Source of the DNA: an uncultured Lachnospiraceae bacterium
GTDB taxonomy: Bacteria > Bacillota > Clostridia > Lachnospirales > Lachnospiraceae
DNA: 11,038 bases
NCBI GenBank assembly: GCA_902795625.1
Contig: CADBLW010000149.1
Span: forward strand, 1-11,038
Reading direction: 5' to 3'
The translations under genes were made by a program, and so were the position numbers. Of this stretch, positions 8,074 to 11,038 are shown piece by piece. Positions within the stretch are counted from its first letter, which is position 1. Each line of letters begins with the position of its first letter. A model generated the notes under the pieces. It was not told the origin of the DNA and searched no databases. It was given only the letters and a program-made list of their open reading frames with translations.

Positions 8074-8811
8074 TTACTCAGTGACGCCGCCGAACCGACG
8101 GTCTCTTCCCGCGTAGTATTCGATCGCTTTCTGAAGTTCCTTCTTGTTAAAATCCGGCCAGAGAACGTCCGTAAAATAAAACTCCGTGTACGCCAGCTGC
8201 CACGGCAGAAAATTCGAAGTGCGCATCTCACCGCTCGTGCGGATCATCAGATCCGGATACGGAATGCCGGCCGTGTCGAAATACGAGTAAAACAGCGCTT
8301 CGTCAAGCTGCTCGGGCGTCTTCGTGCCGTCCGCGCACTCCTTCGCAAACGCTCTCGCAGCGCGCAGGATCTCATCCCGGCCGCCGTAGTTGATGGCAAC
8401 CTGGAACTTGAGCCCCGTGTTCACGGAGGAAACCTCCTCGAGCTTGCGGATGCTCTCCTGCAGGTCCTCATCGAGGGCGGAGATGTCTCCGATCACGTGG
8501 ACACGCATGTTGTTCTTGCTGCTTCGTGCGATACTGTCCTTCATGTATTTCCGAAGGAGCTTCATCAAAGCGTCGACCTCGTCCTTCGGTCTCGACCAGT
8601 TTTCCGTGGAAAATGCGTAGATGGTCAGGTACTCAATTCCCAGATTCCACGCATCCTCGCAGATCTGCTCTGCGACACGGCTGCCCTGAGCGTGCCCCGC
8701 GTTGCGCGGCAGAAAACGCTTTTTCGCCCAGCGTCCGTTGCCGTCCATGATGATGGCGACATGCTTCGGGACGACTGTGGATTGCGTCACTTCTTTCTTA
8801 CCAAAAGCCAT
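8074..8811 (-). CDS. uppS: Isoprenyl transferase (undecaprenyl diphosphate synthase family)
   Basis: This cis-prenyltransferase condenses farnesyl diphosphate with isopentenyl diphosphates to make undecaprenyl diphosphate, the lipid carrier for peptidoglycan and other surface polymers. With the chosen start it has 245 residues, typical of the family. Motifs: HVAIIMDGNGRWA (17-29, catalytic D23), YAFSTENWSRP, NYGGRDEI, and the C-terminal RTSGE with SNFLPWQLAYTEFYF. I chose the ATG at 8811 rather than the in-frame ATG at 8844. The upstream one overlaps the flank of a hairpin and has no Shine-Dalgarno, while 8811 has AGGAAGCAGGA upstream, although its spacing (about 11 nt) is long. It lies 92 nt after frr with a hairpin between, so expression may partly differ from pyrH-frr. 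No clear promoter of its own was found. Confidence 0.96.
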   Translation of the reverse strand: MAFGKKEVTQSTVVPKHVAIIMDGNGRWAKKRFLPRNAGHAQGSRVAEQICEDAWNLGIEYLTIYAFSTENWSRPKDEVDALMKLLRKYMKDSIARSSKNNMRVHVIGDISALDEDLQESIRKLEEVSSVNTGLKFQVAINYGGRDEILRAARAFAKECADGTKTPEQLDEALFYSYFDTAGIPYPDLMIRTSGEMRTSNFLPWQLAYTEFYFTDVLWPDFNKKELQKAIEYYAGRDRRFGGVTE

Positions 8812-8849
8812 AGTAATCGTTATCCTGCTTCCTGTAAACTTCATACGAA

Positions 8850-8870
8850 AAGGGCGTCATAGACGCCCTT
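8850..8870 (-). terminator. Hairpin between frr and uppS, possible weak or partial terminator
   Basis: The minus strand reads aagggcgtc-tat-gacgccctt, a perfect 9-bp stem with a 3-nt loop, followed by only two more T and then cgtatg. It begins 33 nt after the frr stop. The short T tract makes it a weak intrinsic terminator; it may instead attenuate transcription or stabilise the 3' end of pyrH-frr mRNA. Its core gggcgtc/gacgccc matches the core of the tsf terminator stem. Confidence 0.55.
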
Positions 8871-8903
8871 CGCGATCCGTAATCAATCCGGGACGGAACA
8901 AAA

Positions 8904-9452
8904 TCAGACGGTCATAATTTCCTTCGTCTTGTCTTCGACGACCTTGTCGATGTCTTCGATGAAGCGGTCCGTCATCTTCTGCGCATCCGTCTCCATCTTC
9001 TTCGTCTCATCCTCGGATATCTCCTTGCCTGCCTTCTTGATCGCATCGTTCGCATCCCTGCGGATGTTGCGGATGGCAACCTTGGCGGCCTCGCCCTTCT
9101 TCTTGATATCCTTCGCAAGCTCCTTACGGCGATCCTCGGTAAGCTCCGGGAACGTCAGGCGGATGATCTTGCCGTCATTCGAGGGCGTGATCCCGAGATC
9201 GGAGGCCATGATCTGCTTCTCGATCTCCTTGATCATCTTCGACTCCCACGGCTGGATCGCGATCACGCGTGCCTCGGGAACCGAAACATTCGCAACGCCC
9301 TGAAGGCTCGTAGGCGTTCCGTAATAATCAACGCGGATCTTATCCAAAAGATGAGGATTGGCACGTCCTGCGCGGATGTTTGCGAATTCCTCCTTGAGAT
9401 AATCCAGCGTCTTCGTCATAGTCGCTTCAAACGGTTTCAAAACTTCATTCAT
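8904..9452 (-). CDS. frr: Ribosome recycling factor
   Basis: RRF works with EF-G to split the post-termination ribosome so that subunits can be reused. The 182-residue length is close to the usual 185. It has the expected two-domain pattern: N- and C-terminal helices that make the three-helix bundle, and the small beta domain at about 31-104. Landmarks are NIRAGRANPHLLD, YYGTPTSLQGVA and ITPSNDGKIIRLTFPELTEDRR. The ATG at 9452 has a strong AGGAGGG Shine-Dalgarno with 7-nt spacing. It starts 29 nt after pyrH with no promoter or terminator visible in the gap, so the two form one transcription unit. It is cytosolic and presumably essential. No anomalies were seen. Confidence 0.98.
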   Translation of the reverse strand: MNEVLKPFEATMTKTLDYLKEEFANIRAGRANPHLLDKIRVDYYGTPTSLQGVANVSVPEARVIAIQPWESKMIKEIEKQIMASDLGITPSNDGKIIRLTFPELTEDRRKELAKDIKKKGEAAKVAIRNIRRDANDAIKKAGKEISEDETKKMETDAQKMTDRFIEDIDKVVEDKTKEIMTV

Positions 9453-9481
9453 GTGTAAACCCTCCTGTCTGTCTATAAAAC

Positions 9482-10189
9482 TCAGTCAACCGTAACCACG
9501 GTTCCTGTGTTGTTGCCCGATACATTGTTCACGATGCTGTCCGCTTCGTTCAGCGAGAACACAAGCGTCGGAATGCGGTTCTCCATGCACATTACGGTCG
9601 CCGTCAGGTCAAGCACCTTAAGCTTCCGGTCGAGAACCTCCTGGTATGTGATGGTCGTAAACTTCTTCGCGTTCGGATTCTCCTTCGGGTCGGAATCGTA
9701 GACACCGTCCACGGCTCTGGCCATCACGATCGCATCGCAGTCAAGCTGTATTGCCCGGAGCGCTGTCGCGGTATCCGTCGAAAAATAAGGATGTCCGGTT
9801 CCGCCTGCCAGGAAGATCACACTTCCCTTCTTCATCGCGGCAACAGCCTTGTCCTTCGAGAACAGCTCGCTGACTGTTCCGCATGCAAACGGCGTATAGA
9901 TCTCCGTCGTCATTCCGCAGCAGCGGCAGATCTCCGACATGTAGATACAGTTCATTACCGTTGCCAGCATACCGATGGAATCCGCCTTCGTGCGGTCGAT
10001 CGTCTCGCTGCTTCTTCCTCTCCAGAAGTTGCCTCCGCCGATGACGATCGCCACCTGCGTACCATCGGCCACAAGCTTTGCGATCTGCTTCGCAACCTCC
10101 ATGCAGGTTGCCTCATCAAAACCGGTCTTCTTCTCACCCGCAAGGGCTTCTCCGCTCAACTTCAAAAGGACTCTTTCGTATCTTCCCAC
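9482..10189 (-). CDS. pyrH: UMP kinase (uridylate kinase), GTG start
   Basis: PyrH phosphorylates UMP to UDP with ATP, a required step to UTP, CTP and dTTP. Landmarks are LLKLSGEAL (8-16), the GGGNFWRGR loop (51-59), DSIGMLATVMN, GGTGHPYFSTDTATALRA, and ARAVDGVYDSDP near the nucleotide site. I chose the GTG at 10189, giving 235 residues. A strong GGAAGGAG (10197-10204) sits 7 nt upstream, and the family normally starts a few residues before the VLLKLSGEA strand. The in-frame ATG at 10246 overlaps the -10 box of the upstream promoter and so cannot start translation from that transcript. The gene has its own promoter and a leader of about 50 nt, separate from tsf. Bacterial UMP kinase is hexameric and feedback-regulated by UTP; that is family knowledge and not visible here. 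Confidence 0.98.
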   Translation of the reverse strand: MGRYERVLLKLSGEALAGEKKTGFDEATCMEVAKQIAKLVADGTQVAIVIGGGNFWRGRSSETIDRTKADSIGMLATVMNCIYMSEICRCCGMTTEIYTPFACGTVSELFSKDKAVAAMKKGSVIFLAGGTGHPYFSTDTATALRAIQLDCDAIVMARAVDGVYDSDPKENPNAKKFTTITYQEVLDRKLKVLDLTATVMCMENRIPTLVFSLNEADSIVNNVSGNNTGTVVTVD

Positions 10190-10215
10190 AACTATGCTCC
10201 TTCCGGAAACGACCC

Positions 10216-10229
10216 GCGGGTTACCCCGC
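10216..10229 (-). promoter_or_regulatory. Leader hairpin with GNRA-type loop in the pyrH 5' UTR
   Basis: The minus strand reads gcggg-gtaa-cccgc, a 5-bp GC stem with a GUAA tetraloop. It lies close to the predicted 5' end and about 12 nt before the Shine-Dalgarno. It could stabilise the 5' end of the mRNA or modulate initiation. It also overlaps a perfect DNA palindrome, acccgcgggt (10212-10221), which could be a protein site instead. Function is unknown. Confidence 0.4.
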
Positions 10230-10244
10230 TCATTTCCACTGCTC

Positions 10245-10273
10245 ATTCTACCATACTTATCAGCCCAAATCAA
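10245..10273 (-). promoter_or_regulatory. Predicted housekeeping-sigma promoter of pyrH
   Basis: On the minus strand TTGATT (10268-10273) and TAGAAT (10245-10250) are separated by exactly 17 bp, with an extended -10 TG just before TAGAAT. Start of transcription is expected near 10238-10240, giving a leader of about 50 nt to the pyrH GTG. It lies well beyond the tsf terminator, so pyrH-frr and downstream genes can be expressed independently of tsf. Confidence 0.8.
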
Positions 10274-10275
10274 CC

Positions 10276-10321
10276 ACAAAAACACACTGCCAAAGGCGTA
10301 TATGACAAGGCAGTCGCCTTT
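10276..10321 (-). promoter_or_regulatory. Two mutually exclusive hairpins, the second terminator-like, upstream of the pyrH promoter
   Basis: In minus-strand RNA, stem A pairs aaaggcg (10315-10321) with cgccttt (10292-10298). Stem B pairs actgcc (10309-10314) with ggcagt (10286-10291) and is followed by gtgtttttgtgg. The arms interleave with no spare nucleotides, so only one stem should form at a time, as in an antiterminator/terminator pair. Stem B is only 6 bp and the T run is 5, so the case is modest. Confidence 0.3.
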
Positions 10322-10365
10322 ATGTATTCTTGTGTTGATATGTTAAATATTGTCGGTTTGTACAG

Positions 10366-10500
10366 AAACAATTGTGCAGCGGTCAGTAACCAAATTATAC
10401 CGGCGGCGCGAACAATTGTCGGAGCGTGCGATTTCTCTCGCACGCGAGACAATTCGTATCGCGCACAGCCGGACTACTTCGTCCCGCTGCACAATTGTTT
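10366..10500. repeat. 135-nt palindromic element with perfect 17-bp inverted ends and nested hairpins
   Basis: The ends are aaacaattgtgcagcgg (10366-10382) and its exact reverse complement (10484-10500). Nested inside, in order toward the centre, are ccggc/gccgg, gcgcg/cgcgc, aattgtc/gacaatt and gcgtgcga/tcgcacgc around a six-base loop. In all about 42 base pairs can form across 135 nt on either strand. It abuts the T tract of the tsf terminator. It has no coding potential that I believe and no clear target-site duplication. It could be a miniature mobile repeat, a structured small RNA or a regulatory site; I do not recognise it as a known family. Confidence 0.8.
10394..10422 (-). promoter_or_regulatory. 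Possible internal promoter in the palindromic element
   Basis: On the minus strand a perfect TATAAT (10394-10399) lies 17 bp from CCGACA (10417-10422), which matches four of six consensus -35 bases. Transcription would start near 10387 and run toward pyrH through the alternative-hairpin region. The GC-rich spacer and its position inside a palindrome make it uncertain. Confidence 0.35.
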
Positions 10501-10534
10501 ACAAAAAACAAAGGGGGCGTCGAAAGACGCCCCC
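10501..10534 (-). terminator. Intrinsic terminator of tsf
   Basis: Twenty-three nt after the tsf stop the minus strand forms gggggcgtc-tttc-gacgccccc (10513-10534), a perfect 9-bp GC-rich stem with a 4-nt loop, followed by tttgttttttgt. This is a textbook rho-independent terminator and separates tsf from pyrH. Confidence 0.92.
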
Positions 10535-10557
10535 GCGGTGTTTCGTTGGTTTGGGAA

Positions 10558-11038
10558 TTACATACCCATCTGCTTTGCAACTTCCTCAGCGAAGTTCTCC
10601 TCGCGCTTCTCAAGGCCTTCACCGGTCTCAAAGCGAACGAACTTCACAATGTCGAGATCCTTGGAAACGCTTGCAACGTAAGCTGCAACCTTCTTCTCCT
10701 GATCCTTGACATAAATCTGGTCAACAAGGCAGATCTCCTTGAGCTCCTTGTCAAGACGGCCCGGAACGATGCGCTCGATAACGATGTTCTCAGGCTTCGG
10801 CTTAGCGCTCTCAGCATTTTCCTTAAGAGCTTCCTTCGTAATGATATCGGTCTCGGAAGCGATGAAGTCAGCGGAGATCTCCTCCTTGCGGACGTAAGCC
10901 GGCTTCATGGCGCAAACCTGCATAGCAATGTTCTTAGCGCACTCAACCGTTGCGTCGTTAGCCTCACCCTTCATCTGAACAAGGATGCCGAGCTTGCCGC
11001 CGTTGTGGATGTAGCTTACTACGAAGCCGTCCTCGGCA
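10558..11038 (-). CDS. tsf: Elongation factor Ts, C-terminal part (start beyond window)
   Basis: EF-Ts is the guanine nucleotide exchange factor that regenerates EF-Tu-GTP during translation. The last 160 codons are present, ending at the TAA at 10558-10560. The reading frame stays open to the window edge. It starts within the family stretch SYIHNGGKLGILVQ, so the N-terminal UBA-like and early core parts lie outside. The visible part continues through ANDATVECAKNIAMQVCAMKPAYV, with the following A/E/K-rich helical segment and LVDQIYVKDQEKKVAAYV, and ends in KQMGM. Codon choice looks less G/C-biased than in the neighbouring genes, as expected for a highly expressed gene. A strong terminator follows. 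rpsB is its usual upstream partner in this gene order but is not in the window. Confidence 0.97.
   Translation of the reverse strand, partial: AEDGFVVSYIHNGGKLGILVQMKGEANDATVECAKNIAMQVCAMKPAYVRKEEISADFIASETDIITKEALKENAESAKPKPENIVIERIVPGRLDKELKEICLVDQIYVKDQEKKVAAYVASVSKDLDIVKFVRFETGEGLEKREENFAEEVAKQMGM

Noticed and set aside
8809..8844. Upstream in-frame ATG (8844) and a TTTACA-17-TACTAT promoter for uppS
   Set aside because: The upstream ATG overlaps the flank of a hairpin and has no Shine-Dalgarno. The -10 match includes the start codon itself, so a transcript from it would begin inside the gene.
6472..8862. Open frame of 796 codons on the plus strand across dxr, cdsA and uppS
   Set aside because: It runs antisense through three well-identified genes and their junctions, has no recognisable domain, and fits the codon-bias shadow explanation.
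10244..10285. Longer pyrH starting at the in-frame GTG at 10285 or ATG at 10246
   Set aside because: Both overlap the promoter elements, lack a Shine-Dalgarno, and would add a non-conserved N-terminal tail.
10270..10452. 60-codon minus-strand frame in the tsf-pyrH gap with a hydrophobic stretch
   Set aside because: It starts at TTG without a Shine-Dalgarno, its sequence comes from the stems of the palindromic element, and it ends in the pyrH promoter.
10360..10506. Insertion of a typical miniature transposon at the palindromic element
   Set aside because: No direct target duplication flanks the 17-bp ends. An imperfect extension (tttgta on both sides) is inverted, not direct. The possibility stays open but is not supported enough to call.
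9791..10681. Open frame of 296 codons on the plus strand spanning pyrH, the gap and the tsf end
   Set aside because: It crosses the tsf terminator and antisense parts of two sure genes, with no start signal or domain.

Overview
The window is a chromosomal housekeeping block from a low-GC-phylum Gram-positive bacterium (Firmicutes, class Clostridia). The protein sequences look most like those of Lachnospiraceae, although the DNA is fairly GC-rich, with third codon positions mostly G or C. The phylum call rests on the PolC-type replicative polymerase and on the gene order tsf-pyrH-frr-uppS-cdsA-dxr-rseP-ispG-polC, a well-known Firmicutes arrangement. The family-level placement is by resemblance only. 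All nine genes lie on the minus strand, so transcription runs from the right end of the window to the left. Both end genes are cut by the window: tsf lacks its start and polC lacks its C-terminal part.

Region by region, in transcription order. (1) 11038-10558: the C-terminal part of elongation factor Ts, closed by a strong intrinsic terminator. (2) 10557-10190: a 368-nt non-coding gap. It holds a 135-nt element bounded by perfect 17-bp inverted repeats that can fold into one long hairpin, a possible internal promoter, a pair of mutually exclusive small hairpins, and a convincing promoter for pyrH. (3) 10189-8904: pyrH (UMP kinase) and frr (ribosome recycling factor), followed by a hairpin that may be a partial terminator. 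(4) 8811-4549: uppS, cdsA, dxr and rseP, packed with gaps of 7-18 nt and each with its own Shine-Dalgarno sequence. (5) ispG after a 41-nt gap. (6) polC after a 57-nt gap that contains another terminator-like hairpin.

Functionally the cluster joins translation (tsf, frr), pyrimidine nucleotide supply (pyrH), the MEP isoprenoid pathway (dxr, ispG), its use for the cell-wall lipid carrier (uppS), phospholipid precursor synthesis (cdsA), membrane proteolysis (rseP) and chromosome replication (polC).

Three things stand out. First, PolC appears to lack the DnaQ-like 3'-5' proofreading exonuclease normally nested inside its PHP domain: the PHP halves are joined by a short linker, while all PHP metal-ligand positions look intact. 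Second, rseP is split by a one-base frameshift near 4919-4920, and it also carries a highly acidic insertion of about 50 residues. Third, the tsf-pyrH gap holds the unexplained palindromic element. No tRNA, rRNA, CRISPR array, transposase or phage gene was seen.
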